DNA of 64,000 bases from an uncultured Coriobacteriales bacterium (GTDB lineage Bacteria; Actinomycetota; Coriobacteriia; Coriobacteriales; UMGS124), in assembly GCA_934636245.1 (NCBI GenBank), contig CAKUAI010000016.1, positions 1 through 64,000 of the forward strand, given 5' to 3'. Made by a program: the position numbers and the translations under genes. The notes under the pieces are model-generated. The model was not told the DNA's origin. It was given only the letters and a program-made list of their open reading frames with translations, and searched no databases. Of this stretch, positions 16,513 through 25,030 are shown in pieces; position 1 is the first letter of the stretch; every line of letters starts with the position of its first letter.

Positions 16513-17961
16513 ATGAAACAGCTGGTGAACAAAGATAAAAGTGAGGCCGTTTCGCACGACGGCATGACCAGCTCGTTGTTTCCCCTGAGCCAGTTCGGCC
16601 TGGGCTTCTGGCAAGCGTGGTGGACCATGGCATTCTGCACTGACACGCTCGTGGGTACGAAGTCAGCCGCAAGCCTCGTGCCGGATGCCCATCTGTTCAT
16701 GTTTGCCATCACAACGCTTGGCTATGTGGCGACGCTTGCGCTGGGCTGCCGCGGCATTCTCATCGCGGGTCGCAAAGGGCGGATAGTCGCGGCTCTCCTG
16801 TGCTGTGCGGGTTCCTTGGGCATGGCGGCTGCTACGTATTTGCCTGCAAGCACGACGCTGGCGACCTCGTTCGCGTTTCTCCTCGCGACGGTTCTGTTTT
16901 CGCTGGGCAACGCGCTGTTGCTTTGCCTGTGGGGCGAGCTTTGGTCGGCGCTTGCCTCGGGCAAGGTGGGCCGCTGTCTCTACACCTCGTATATCATCGC
17001 ATTCGTGCTGTTCTTCATTGTGAGCCCACTACCTGTCGCTGCGCGTGCGTTGATATTGGCCGTCCTGCCTGTCATATCCTGCGCGATTCTGACGCTGTCG
17101 CAAGATGAGCCTCGCCGCACTCCGAGACGGCCGACTGCGACCCAGGCGATACCGGGCCCTCTTGTTGCTCGCGGTTTGATTGCGGCGTTTGTCCTCAACT
17201 TCGTGTGGGGGCTTGGTTTGCCGGCGCTCGGTATGCTCGGGCCCGCTCCGGACGCGTTGACGAGCAACGCCGGTCTTGCCATCGCGCTCGTTCTGCTGGT
17301 GTTGCTGCTGGCGTACATGTCGGTTGCGCAGCCTGTCGTCGAGGCGTTTTCGCTGCATGGGCCCGTAGAGGTGGCCCTTGCGGGAGGAATGCTGCTCGCG
17401 TTGCTTCTTCCGGGCGAGCCGAGCGTGCTCGGTTATGGCGTCACAGTGCTGGGCGGATCGTGTCTCGACATGCTCGTCATGCTGGTCGCAACGGACATGG
17501 CGTTCAAGACGGGCAAACCCGTCGCATTCATCCTGAGCCTTGTGATGCTGGTTGCCCGGGTGGGGTCTTTTATCGGGAGGCAGATTTGCGCCGCGCTTCT
17601 CATCCCCGGGGTCCTTGCTCCTGACAAGGCCGTTCTTGTGTGCGTGCTTGCGACGATCGTTTGCGGCTTTTGGGTCTTTACGCGCTCAACGCTCGAGGGA
17701 CTCTATCGTGCCGCGCCCGCGCTCCAAAGTGAGGGCGGGCTTGAGGAATGCTGCTGGGCGTTCGTCGAGTCTCATGCCCTTACGGCTCGTGAAGCGGAGG
17801 TGCTTGCACTGCTCATGCACGGCCGTAGCGCGCCTTACATTGCCGAGAAGCTTTCCATCGCGCAGGGTACGGCCAAGAACCACATCAGCAACATCTACCG
17901 CAAGGCGGGCGTGGGCGACAGGCAGAGCCTGCTCAACCTGGTGGAGCAATCGGGGGAGTGA
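16513..17961 (+). CDS. Membrane-bound LuxR-family transcriptional regulator
   Basis: The protein of 482 residues has about twelve hydrophobic segments and a LuxR helix-turn-helix at about 418-478 (LTAREAEVLALLMHG, IAEKLSIAQGTAKNHISNIY, RQSLLNLV). The ATG at 16513 follows GGTGGGGG; the frame is open 65 codons further upstream but those residues are not hydrophobic or family-like. It points in the same direction as the Tat flavoprotein gene at 18380, 418 bases downstream, unlike the other modules, which are divergent. It probably regulates that gene. Confidence 0.86.
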   Translation: MKQLVNKDKSEAVSHDGMTSSLFPLSQFGLGFWQAWWTMAFCTDTLVGTKSAASLVPDAHLFMFAITTLGYVATLALGCRGILIAGRKGRIVAALLCCAGSLGMAAATYLPASTTLATSFAFLLATVLFSLGNALLLCLWGELWSALASGKVGRCLYTSYIIAFVLFFIVSPLPVAARALILAVLPVISCAILTLSQDEPRRTPRRPTATQAIPGPLVARGLIAAFVLNFVWGLGLPALGMLGPAPDALTSNAGLAIALVLLVLLLAYMSVAQPVVEAFSLHGPVEVALAGGMLLALLLPGEPSVLGYGVTVLGGSCLDMLVMLVATDMAFKTGKPVAFILSLVMLVARVGSFIGRQICAALLIPGVLAPDKAVLVCVLATIVCGFWVFTRSTLEGLYRAAPALQSEGGLEECCWAFVESHALTAREAEVLALLMHGRSAPYIAEKLSIAQGTAKNHISNIYRKAGVGDRQSLLNLVEQSGE

Positions 17962-18379
17962 GCGAGCGGCCACGCGGCCTGCGTGGCGATGGGGGGCTAA
18001 TGGTTGTGATGCTCGTCAGTATGGTCGACGATGGTTTACGGGCCAGGCAGCTCTCGGACGCCAGTTTTTAGCTGCCGGCCCAGGATTAGCGCCTGTATTG
18101 CGGACCTATGGCTCGCGCCTGTACAACCACTGGGGCTCTGACCGATTATGGCCGGGCAGCTATCTCACTCTTGACTCTCGCCAAAACACCAGCTCACAGC
18201 CATAGGACTAAACGCCATATCTTTTGAGAGGGGTGCGCCATCCGGCAATGTGACCTTTCGGGCCTTCCTTATCTAGTTGCGCCGGGGCATTCTAAAACCA
18301 ACGAAAAGCGCCGGGCCGCACGGTTCCCTCGACGGCTTTCCGTTCTCTGCAGTTGTCCCACGCAACGAAAGGAATGCAC
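17962..18379. other. Intergenic region between LuxR regulator and flavoprotein
   Basis: These 418 bases carry no supported gene. A short repeated string GCGCCTGTA occurs twice. The promoter of the flavoprotein gene is presumably here but no consensus was recognised, and the TACCTGGTA motif of the other modules is absent. Confidence 0.5.
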
Positions 18380-20056
18380 ATGAATCGCTCGATTTCTCGC
18401 CGCAACTTTGTCGCAGGCGCCGCCGCCGCAAGCGCGCTCGCCGCTGGTGCCGCCTCCGCTCTTGCCGACACGGCCGCCTCGACGGACGTCCCCACCGCGG
18501 CCTCGCCCGCGTTCAACGCCCCCAGCTGGGCCACCAAGCCCGAGCCCATCGCCGATGCCGACATCGTTGAGACTATCGAGACCGAGGTCCTCATCCTCGG
18601 TGCCGGCAACGCCGGTTGCGCCGCTGCATGCTCTGCCGTAGAGAACGGCGCCAAGGTGCTCGTGTGCGACAAGACCGCCCAGGTCAACGGCCGTGGTGGC
18701 GTGGTCGGCGCCTGCAACTCCCGCCTGAACACCGAGCTTGGTTGCGAGATCGAGCCCGTCGCTGCTCAGTATCGCTGGAACCGCACCTGTGGCAACCGCA
18801 CCAACGAGGCCCTCGTGACCATGTGGTTCAAGAACTCCGGCCCCGCCATGGACTGGCTGCTCGACAAGGCCGACCAGTACGGCGCAACGTACAGCATCTA
18901 CGCTGGTTACGCCGGCAACGCCATCATTCCCGAGGAGCCCGACGCACACGTCTTCCAGATGGGCACCTTCGAGATGCCGCCTGAGACCGGCTACTTCGTG
19001 CCGACCGCGCTTCTTTACAAGAGCTCCGTTGACCAGGGCGCCGAGTACATGTTCGAGGCTCCCGCCGTTCAGCTCGTTCAGAGCGAGGAGGGCGGCCGCG
19101 TCGAGGGCGCTATCGTGAGCACCGCCGACGGCTACAAGAAGATTCTTGCCTCCAAGGCCACCATCCTGGCCACGGGCGACATCGCCGGCGACCCCGAGAT
19201 GATGAACTACTACTGCGAGAGCCGTATGCAGCGCCTCATTCGCAGCGACTACTGGCCCGCGGGCATCAACACGGGCGACGGCCACAAGATGGGCATGTGG
19301 GCTGGCGGCGTCATGCAGGACGGCCCGCTCCCCACGGCTCTGCACCCGCAGGCTTACTCCATGTTCCACGGCCCGTTCATGTTCGTGAACCAGAACGGCC
19401 AGCGCTTCTTCAACGAGGCCAACTGGGTCCAGGCCAAGTCGCTGCAGATGCTCAACCAGCCCGGCGCCGTTGCCTATTCCATCTTTGACTCCAACTTCGG
19501 CGCCGACACGGCCGACAGCCTGCAGTACGGCGGCGGCATGTTCTGGGACACGATGAGCCGTACCGTTGAGCAGGAGTTTGACCCCCAGCAGATCATCGAC
19601 CTCGTCGAGGGAGAGGCTGCTGCCGGCAAGGACGTTCTGGGCAACGAGACCTCCGTCACCGCCTGGAAGTGCGACACCCTCGAGGAGCTGGCCGACGCCA
19701 TCGGCGTTGACAAGGACAACTTCCTCAAGCAGGTCGAGGAGTACAACGCCATGTGCGAGGCCGGTGAGGACACCCAGTTCGAGAAGGAGGCTCACTTCCT
19801 CTACCCGATCAAGGATGCCCCCTTCTACGCCACCAAGACCGGCCCCTGCCTGCTCGCCGTCGTGGGCGGCCTCAAGGTGAACACCGACCTGGCCGTCATC
19901 GACGCCGAGGGCAACCCCATCGAGGGCCTCTACGCCATCGGCAACACCTCGGGCGACCTGTACGCAGTGGACTATCCCATCAACATGCCCGGCAACTCCA
20001 ACGGCCGCTGCCTCACCTGGGGCTGGCTCGTGGGCAAGACGGTCGCCGCGCTCTAA
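18380..20056 (+). CDS. Tat-exported FAD-dependent fumarate-reductase-like flavoprotein
   Basis: The 558-residue protein opens with a twin-arginine signal (SISRRNFVAGAAAA, cleavage after ALA). The FAD motif VLILGAGNAGCAAACSA is at about 71-87, the conserved NQNGQRFFNEANW follows near 340, and the C-terminus has GNTSGDLYAVDYP and GRCLTWGW. It belongs to the FAD_binding_2 reductases, presumably acting outside the membrane on an unsaturated organic acceptor. The start was chosen at 18380 because AAAGGA lies six bases before it. No electron-transfer partner is adjacent. It is followed by a strong terminator and an unusual tandem repeat array. Confidence 0.88.
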   Translation: MNRSISRRNFVAGAAAASALAAGAASALADTAASTDVPTAASPAFNAPSWATKPEPIADADIVETIETEVLILGAGNAGCAAACSAVENGAKVLVCDKTAQVNGRGGVVGACNSRLNTELGCEIEPVAAQYRWNRTCGNRTNEALVTMWFKNSGPAMDWLLDKADQYGATYSIYAGYAGNAIIPEEPDAHVFQMGTFEMPPETGYFVPTALLYKSSVDQGAEYMFEAPAVQLVQSEEGGRVEGAIVSTADGYKKILASKATILATGDIAGDPEMMNYYCESRMQRLIRSDYWPAGINTGDGHKMGMWAGGVMQDGPLPTALHPQAYSMFHGPFMFVNQNGQRFFNEANWVQAKSLQMLNQPGAVAYSIFDSNFGADTADSLQYGGGMFWDTMSRTVEQEFDPQQIIDLVEGEAAAGKDVLGNETSVTAWKCDTLEELADAIGVDKDNFLKQVEEYNAMCEAGEDTQFEKEAHFLYPIKDAPFYATKTGPCLLAVVGGLKVNTDLAVIDAEGNPIEGLYAIGNTSGDLYAVDYPINMPGNSNGRCLTWGWLVGKTVAAL

Positions 20057-20099
20057 GGTGCGACCGCGAGGCTTCCACCGATAGATTTGCTAGCTGCAT

Positions 20100-20142
20100 C
20101 GCAAGGGCGGCGCACCCATCAAAGTGCGCCGTCCTTCTTGCG
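20100..20142 (+). terminator. Terminator of the flavoprotein gene
   Basis: GCAAGGGCGGCGCAC pairs with GTGCGCCGTCCTTCTTGC around CCATCAAA. The right arm is the template for the repeats that follow. Confidence 0.65.
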
Positions 20143-20446
20143 TGCGCATAAGATCCCCCACGTATCAAAGGCCGTGTCACCACGCTGCGCCGCCCTTTTT
20201 TCATGCGTATGAGATCCCCCCCCACGAGTTGAAGGCGATGCCATCACAGTGCGCCGCCCTTTTGCGTGCGCATAAGATCCCCCACGCATCAAAGCTCATG
20301 CCACTGCAGCTTGCCGGCCTTTTGCTTGCGCATGAGATCCCCCGCGAGTTGAAGGCTATGTCGTCACAGTGCGCCGTCTTTTTGCGCGCGCATGATATCC
20401 ACCGCGTATCAGGGCCATTCTGCCGCAGTGCGCTGCCTGTTTACAC
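20121..20446. repeat. Tandem array of ~60-bp units derived from the terminator right arm
   Basis: About 5.5 degenerate units each contain a GTGCGCCGCCCTTTTGCG-like block, then GCGCATAAGATCCCCC, then CACG. Units alternate between two types, with junctions CATCAAA or GAGTTGAAGG, giving a ~120-bp higher-order period. Unit starts lie near 20121, 20167, 20232, 20291, 20352 and 20411. No protein is encoded. Confidence 0.75.
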
Positions 20447-20657
20447 ACGTAGTAGACGTGATTGAAATGAGGCCAAATCCACGCCCCATGAACGCCGATC
20501 ATGGTGCTGTGCGGGTGCTTGCGCTTCTCCCGATGGGATTTCTGCTTGGCTTTTATGTGGGATCGACCCTGGCCAGACGCCTGCAACTAAGAATCTGCCC
20601 TCGATGGGATTCTTGCTTATCCTGTTCACCAAGCCTGCCTCCGCTTGATCCCCATTT

Positions 20658-20741
20658 TGTCGACTATAGAAGACAAAAACACCCAAAATCTGTCTTCTAT
20701 AGTCGACAAATTTAGTGCTAATCTGTCGACTATAGAAGACA
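20658..20741. repeat. Three palindromic 18-mers at exact 33-base spacing upstream of AAA ATPase
   Basis: TGTCGACTATAGAAGACA occurs at 20658-20675, inverted at 20691-20708, and again at 20724-20741. Start-to-start spacing is 33 bases both times. The last copy ends 22 bases before the ATPase start codon, so the array probably regulates that gene. The same 18-mer occurs at 15668 and 15701. Confidence 0.85.
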
Positions 20742-20763
20742 AATGCTCTCACAGGGGGTCGCA

Positions 20764-22047
20764 ATGAACCATGACGTGCTGAAGGCGGTTATGTTCGACC
20801 AGCATGAGGTCATACGTAACGCTCGAATCGTCCCGCGTCGCTACACTCTCGATCCTCAGGCAAACTACGTCGTGACGGGCCTGAGGCGCGCGGGCAAATC
20901 GACCCTGCTGTATAAGGTTGCCCAGGACCTTGTGGCATCAGGCGTTTCATGGGAGCGCATCGTCTATATCAACTTCGAAGACGAGCGGCTCTCGGAATTC
21001 TGCGCCCAGGACTTTAACGACATCCTACTTGTGCAGAAGGAGCTGTCCAGCGACGAGGGCTTCTTCTTCCTTGACGAGGTTCAGAATATCGATGGCTGGG
21101 AGAAGTTCGCCCGTCGCCTGGCAGACTCCGGCAAGCGCGCTTTTATCACGGGAAGCAACGCGGACATGCTGAGCCATGAGATTGCAACGACGTTGGGTGG
21201 CCGCTACTTCATCCAGCATGTGAGCCCTTACCGGTTCGATGAGTATCTCGATGCAGTTGGCCAAGCCCATGATGCGCGCTCCCTCTACACGACATCTGAG
21301 GTCGGAGCCATCATGGGGCATTTCGACCGCTTCTATCGCTACGGAGGTTTCCCGGAATCCCTGAGATATGCCTCGCCCCGAGAGTACGTCGAGAGCGTCT
21401 ATCAGAAAGTCCTGCTGGGCGACATCGCCGCGCGTAGGGGCGTGCGCAATGTCCAGGCGCTGCGGATACTCATGAAGAAGGTTGCCGAGACGGTGCGCGG
21501 TGAGGTTTCCTTCACCACCCTTCACGGCATGCTCAAGGCGCTGGGCATGTCGGTTTCGAAGGACTCGGTCATCGACTACGTGACGTATGCGAAGGAAGCC
21601 TACCTGATCTTCGACGTCCGCAATGCAGTGGCGAAATTCGTCGAGCGCGAGGGGAGCCCTGAGTACTACTTCTCAGACAATGGGCTGCTGAACCTGTTCC
21701 TGCGCGACAAGGATACGGCCCTGCTTGAGAATGAAATCGCAGTTGCGTTGCACGACAGGTTTGCTGATGGGTTGTTCTATCTCAAGTCTCCCAAGAACGA
21801 TATCGACATCGACTTCTATGTTCCCGACGAGGGCCTTGCCGTGCAGGTGGCATACTCAATTGAGGGGCAGGCCCGTGCTCGCGAGATCGACAGCCTCGTT
21901 AAACTTGCGGCAGTGCAGGATGACATACGTCGCTTTGTGATCGTGACCAAGCAGGAATCAGAGACAATCGAGACAGGCGGCATAACCATCGAGGTCGTTC
22001 CAGCATGGAAGTTCCTTCTGCAAGACCCTTCGCTGATGGGGGAGTAA
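20764..22047 (+). CDS. AAA-family ATPase with C-terminal DUF4143 domain
   Basis: The 427-residue protein has a Walker A motif GLRRAGKST (about 39-47), a Walker B FFFLDEVQNIDGWEKFARRL (about 100-119), a sensor-type FITGSNADML, and a DUF4143-like C-terminal half with AKEAYLIFDV and LYYL-type strand/helix pattern. The family (AAA_14 plus DUF4143) is widespread, often in many copies per genome, and its role is not established; the C-terminal half is nuclease-fold-like by general family knowledge. The ATG at 20764 follows AGGGGG; an upstream ATG at 20743 has no site. Upstream palindromes and downstream repeats recur without the gene at 15668-16274, suggesting that gene plus repeats behave as a cassette. 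Confidence 0.85.
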   Translation: MNHDVLKAVMFDQHEVIRNARIVPRRYTLDPQANYVVTGLRRAGKSTLLYKVAQDLVASGVSWERIVYINFEDERLSEFCAQDFNDILLVQKELSSDEGFFFLDEVQNIDGWEKFARRLADSGKRAFITGSNADMLSHEIATTLGGRYFIQHVSPYRFDEYLDAVGQAHDARSLYTTSEVGAIMGHFDRFYRYGGFPESLRYASPREYVESVYQKVLLGDIAARRGVRNVQALRILMKKVAETVRGEVSFTTLHGMLKALGMSVSKDSVIDYVTYAKEAYLIFDVRNAVAKFVEREGSPEYYFSDNGLLNLFLRDKDTALLENEIAVALHDRFADGLFYLKSPKNDIDIDFYVPDEGLAVQVAYSIEGQARAREIDSLVKLAAVQDDIRRFVIVTKQESETIETGGITIEVVPAWKFLLQDPSLMGE

Positions 22048-22150
22048 GCAAGTTGCCGAGGTGCGGACTCGTTCGGTGGCCAAGCTGGTGTAGTCAGGGG
22101 CATGGAGAAACCCGTTTGATGGCCGAAGCATGGTTGGGAATCTGGCCATC

Positions 22151-22177
22151 TTGGCAGCAAAACGAGTATCGGAGTAG
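22151..22177. repeat. Copy of the TTTCGGAGTAG-type repeat
   Basis: TTGGCAGCAAAACGAG then TATCGGAGTAG matches three copies at 15745-15978. It lies about 100 bases after the ATPase stop codon. Confidence 0.65.
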
Positions 22178-22294
22178 TTTTCCCAAATGCCTGGTCCCAA
22201 ATGACCAGCTGGGAAGGTCGCGCTGCTACTGGGTGACGTCTTATCTACTGTCGAGGGACCGGGCGGGTCGGTTTTAGGGTGGTGGATTTCTGGG

Positions 22295-22556
22295 TGCGCA
22301 GGATTTTATCGAGATACTGCCGCAAAAAGGGGGTTCGTGTATCACTTACAGGGCGATTTTGGGGCGGTGTGGAGGTTATCTCGAGTGCTTCTGAAGGATG
22401 AGCCAGCGGCGGGAGATTTGCACCTTAACAAAATACCTGGTAGATGACGTATGGAGAAAACTGAGAAAGAGAAACATGCCGTTGCGGTCACCATTCGAGC
22501 CCACTGCTTGATACACGAACCCCCAAATGCGGCAGTATCTCCGGATTTTCTTGCGC
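22295..22556. repeat. Non-coding element with inverted arms, copy 2
   Basis: Left arm 22295-22344 and right arm 22509-22556 are inverted repeats (TGATACACGAACCCCC and GCGGCAGTATCTC on the right arm). AAAATACCTGGTAGATG is at 22430-22446. Arm-to-motif distances (about 135 and 80) match the element at 16013-16274. The region from 22048 to 22728 contains no supported gene. Confidence 0.65.
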
Positions 22557-22728
22557 TGGATGTTTATCGCAGCTGCGGCGCGTTTCCTGCCTTCCGCCTC
22601 GCGTCTGCTGGTGCGGCTCGGTCCCCCTGCGTTTCACCAGGCGTTAAGCGGGCTTCAACCACGCATTCATCTCGGGTGGGTATCATCTCACCAGATAAAC
22701 GAATCCACCTTTCGGGAAAGGATGCGCG

Positions 22729-23097
22729 ATGGGTCCCGTCAACTTTGTTTGCAACATCATCTGGTTTGTGCTCGCAGGCGTGTGGCTGGCGCTGGGTTGG
22801 GGGCTTTTCGGCGTGCTTTGGTGCATCAGCATCGTGGGCATTCCCGTGGGGATGCAGTGCTTCAAGGTCGCGCGCCTGGCGCTCATGCCTTTCGGCAGCG
22901 AGGTGGTCAACTCGGGCGGTGCGGTGTCGTTTTTGGTCAACGTTCTGTGGTTCTTCATCGGCGGCTGGGAGCTGTGCCTGCTCGCCCTGGTGACGGGCGC
23001 CCTGTGCTGCATCACGATTGTGGGCATCCCGGCCGGCCTGCAGAGCTTCAAGTTCGCAAAGCTCGCCCTCATGCCTTTCGGCAGCCGCGTGGCTTAG
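22729..23097 (+). CDS. YccF domain membrane protein
   Basis: The 122-residue protein consists of two tandem YccF-type repeats. Each has a hydrophobic helix pair and the signature ITIVGIPxGLQxFK: CISIVGIPVGMQCFKVARLA in the first half and CITIVGIPAGLQSFKFAKLA in the second, each followed by LMPFGS. YccF proteins are small inner-membrane proteins of unknown function. GGGAAAGGA precedes the ATG with suitable spacing. It appears monocistronic. Confidence 0.88.
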   Translation: MGPVNFVCNIIWFVLAGVWLALGWGLFGVLWCISIVGIPVGMQCFKVARLALMPFGSEVVNSGGAVSFLVNVLWFFIGGWELCLLALVTGALCCITIVGIPAGLQSFKFAKLALMPFGSRVA

Positions 23098-23208
23098 GGG
23101 TCCCTCGCCCCGCGCTTGCGCATTGCCATGAGGCCGGGCGCGTATACGGGTGCGCCCGTTGCTTCTCGCGCGCGTGCCCGGTGTTGCGCCGACACTTTTC
23201 CCTCTCTG

Positions 23209-23262
23209 CCAAAAAGCTCCGCCCATCTGCTCAGATGTCGCAGCAGGTTGGCGGGGCAGTCT
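23209..23262. terminator. Hairpin, copy 1 of a duplicated terminator
   Basis: AAAAAGCTCCGCCC pairs with the GGCGGGGCAGT region across a loop containing ATGTCGCAGCAG. It resembles the hairpin at 23447-23501 almost throughout. It probably ends yccF-direction transcripts. Confidence 0.5.
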
Positions 23263-23446
23263 TGCTGCATGCTGGTTGATTCGGTGGGGCAAGATGGGAT
23301 ACATCGTGCCGCGGTTGGGACATAGTTGGCGTGCGACTCAGTGAATGCCTTGTTGTGTGACGAGTACGGCAGCGACACAGGCGTTCTGGTGCTAACCCTC
23401 CTCGTGCGACCTCTTCCCATTGCCGACTTGCGCTCTCTTTCGCCCA

Positions 23447-23501
23447 CCAAAAAGCCCCGTCCACCTGCTTGCATGTCGCAGCAGATGGGCGGGGCAATTT
23501 T
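23447..23501 (-). terminator. Hairpin, copy 2; terminator of the uracil permease gene
   Basis: Read on the minus strand, GCCCCGCCCATCTGCTGCGA then the complementary arm ending GGACGGGGCTTTTTGG forms a stem followed by T. It lies about 45 bases beyond the permease stop codon. Confidence 0.6.
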
Positions 23502-23543
23502 GTGTGCTAGCTCGTCGAGTTCGGCAGGCGGGTCAGAGCTCCC

Positions 23544-24926
23544 TTACGCGCTCGCCTTGTCGCTGGGAAGCTCGCCTTCGGGCCACTCGAGGGGCAGGTG
23601 CTCCTTGGGGTCCTCCTCGTTGTTGGGCAGCACGGCGTTGAGGATGATGCCCACGAGCGAGCCGATGGCCAGGCCCGACAGCGAGATGGTGACGCCGCCC
23701 ACCACAAAGGCGATGGAGCCGGCGGCGCTGGTGGCGATGCCCAGGCTCAGCACGAGGATAAGGGCCGCGACCAGGACGTTGCGGGTCTTGGAGAAGTCAA
23801 CCTGGCTCTCAACGAGGTTGCGCACGCCCACGGCCGAGATCATGCCGTACAGCACGAGGCTCACGCCGCCCACCACGGAGGCAGGCATGGCTCCGATGAG
23901 CGCGGCGAACTTGGGGCTGAAGCTGAACACGATGGCGAAGCAAGCGGCCAGGCGCACGACGCGGGGGTCGTACACCTTGGTGAGCGCGAGCACGCCGGTG
24001 TTCTCGCCGTAGGTGGTGTTGGCCGGCGCGCCAAAGAGCGACGCCAGGATGGTGGCCAGGCCGTCGCCCAGCAGGGTGCGGTGCAGGCCGGGGTTGGCGA
24101 TGTAGTTGCGGTTGCAGGTGGAGCTGATGGCGGAGATGTCGCCGATGTGCTCGATCATCGTGGCGAAGGCCAGCGGCATGATCGTGATGATGGCGGTGAT
24201 GGCCAGGCCGGAGTCAAAGCCCTCGCCGAAGATGGAGAACACCGTGTTGTCCCACACCACGGGCAGGCCGATCCAGGCGGCCTCCTGCACGCTCGTGAAG
24301 TCGCACTCGCCGATGGCGGCGGCGAACACGTAGCTTACGATGACGCCCAGGAGAATGGGGATGATCTTGACCATGCCCTTGCCCCAGATGTTGGCGATGA
24401 AGATGACGGCCACGGCCACCACGGCAACCAGCCAGTTGGTGGAGGCGTTGTTGATGGCCGAAGACGACAGCGTGAGGCCGATGGCGATTACGATGGGGCC
24501 GGTGACCAGCGGCGGGAAGAACTTCATGACGCGCTCGGAGCCGAACACCTTAAAGAGGGCGGCCAGGATGGGGTAGAGCAGGCCCGCGCAGGCCACGCCC
24601 AGGCAGGCGTAGGGCAGCAGGTTGGCCTCGCCGTTGGGCGCGATGGCCGCGTAACCTGCGATGAAGGCGAAGGAGGAGCCCAGGAAGGCCGGGACCTTGC
24701 CCTGCGACAGGAAGTGGAAGAGCAGCGTGCCGAGGCCGGCGAACAGCAGCGTGGCGCTAACCGACAGGCCCGTGAGGATCGGCACGAGAATCGTGGCGCC
24801 GAACATCGCGAACATGTGCTGGAAGCCGAACACGAGCATCTTGGGCGTGCCGAGCTTACGGGCGTCGTAAACAGCCTCGGGGCTGTCATGTCCGCCCATC
24901 GTCGGTACGGCGTCGTCCTTTGCCAT
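23544..24926 (-). CDS. uraA: Uracil permease, NCS2 (nucleobase:cation symporter) family
   Basis: The 460-residue polytopic membrane protein has the NCS2 pattern: MLVFGFQHMFAMFGATILVP near the N-terminus, GSSFAFIAG, TRTYGENTGV-like NTTYGENTGVLALTKV, and GGVSLVLYGMI. The UraA/PyrP subgroup imports uracil with protons. Specificity for uracil is supported by the divergent upp gene. The start at 24926 has GGAAAGGATCG before it. The C-terminal tail is charged and cytoplasmic. Confidence 0.9.
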   Translation of the reverse strand: MAKDDAVPTMGGHDSPEAVYDARKLGTPKMLVFGFQHMFAMFGATILVPILTGLSVSATLLFAGLGTLLFHFLSQGKVPAFLGSSFAFIAGYAAIAPNGEANLLPYACLGVACAGLLYPILAALFKVFGSERVMKFFPPLVTGPIVIAIGLTLSSSAINNASTNWLVAVVAVAVIFIANIWGKGMVKIIPILLGVIVSYVFAAAIGECDFTSVQEAAWIGLPVVWDNTVFSIFGEGFDSGLAITAIITIMPLAFATMIEHIGDISAISSTCNRNYIANPGLHRTLLGDGLATILASLFGAPANTTYGENTGVLALTKVYDPRVVRLAACFAIVFSFSPKFAALIGAMPASVVGGVSLVLYGMISAVGVRNLVESQVDFSKTRNVLVAALILVLSLGIATSAAGSIAFVVGGVTISLSGLAIGSLVGIILNAVLPNNEEDPKEHLPLEWPEGELPSDKASA

Positions 24927-25030
24927 AAAACGATCCTTTCCCTGAGGGTTAAGTGCAAACTGCTCAAGTATAATGGCAAGTTGGCATGTTGAAGCGCAGG
25001 GTTTTGCAGGCATTTGGAAAGGATGTACCT
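24927..25030. promoter_or_regulatory. Shared divergent uraA/upp promoter region
   Basis: TATAAT at 24969-24974 reads toward upp, and the overlapping complement TATACT reads toward uraA. Neither has a clear -35 at standard distance. Overlapping -10 elements would couple the two genes. Confidence 0.35.

Noticed and set aside
20441..20764. Minus-strand frame encoding repeated FVFYSRQ peptide
   Set aside because: The peptide repeats are the translation of the palindromic 18-mers, not a gene.
22451..22993. 180-codon plus-strand frame overlapping yccF
   Set aside because: It crosses the inverted-arm element and reads yccF out of frame; no family resemblance.
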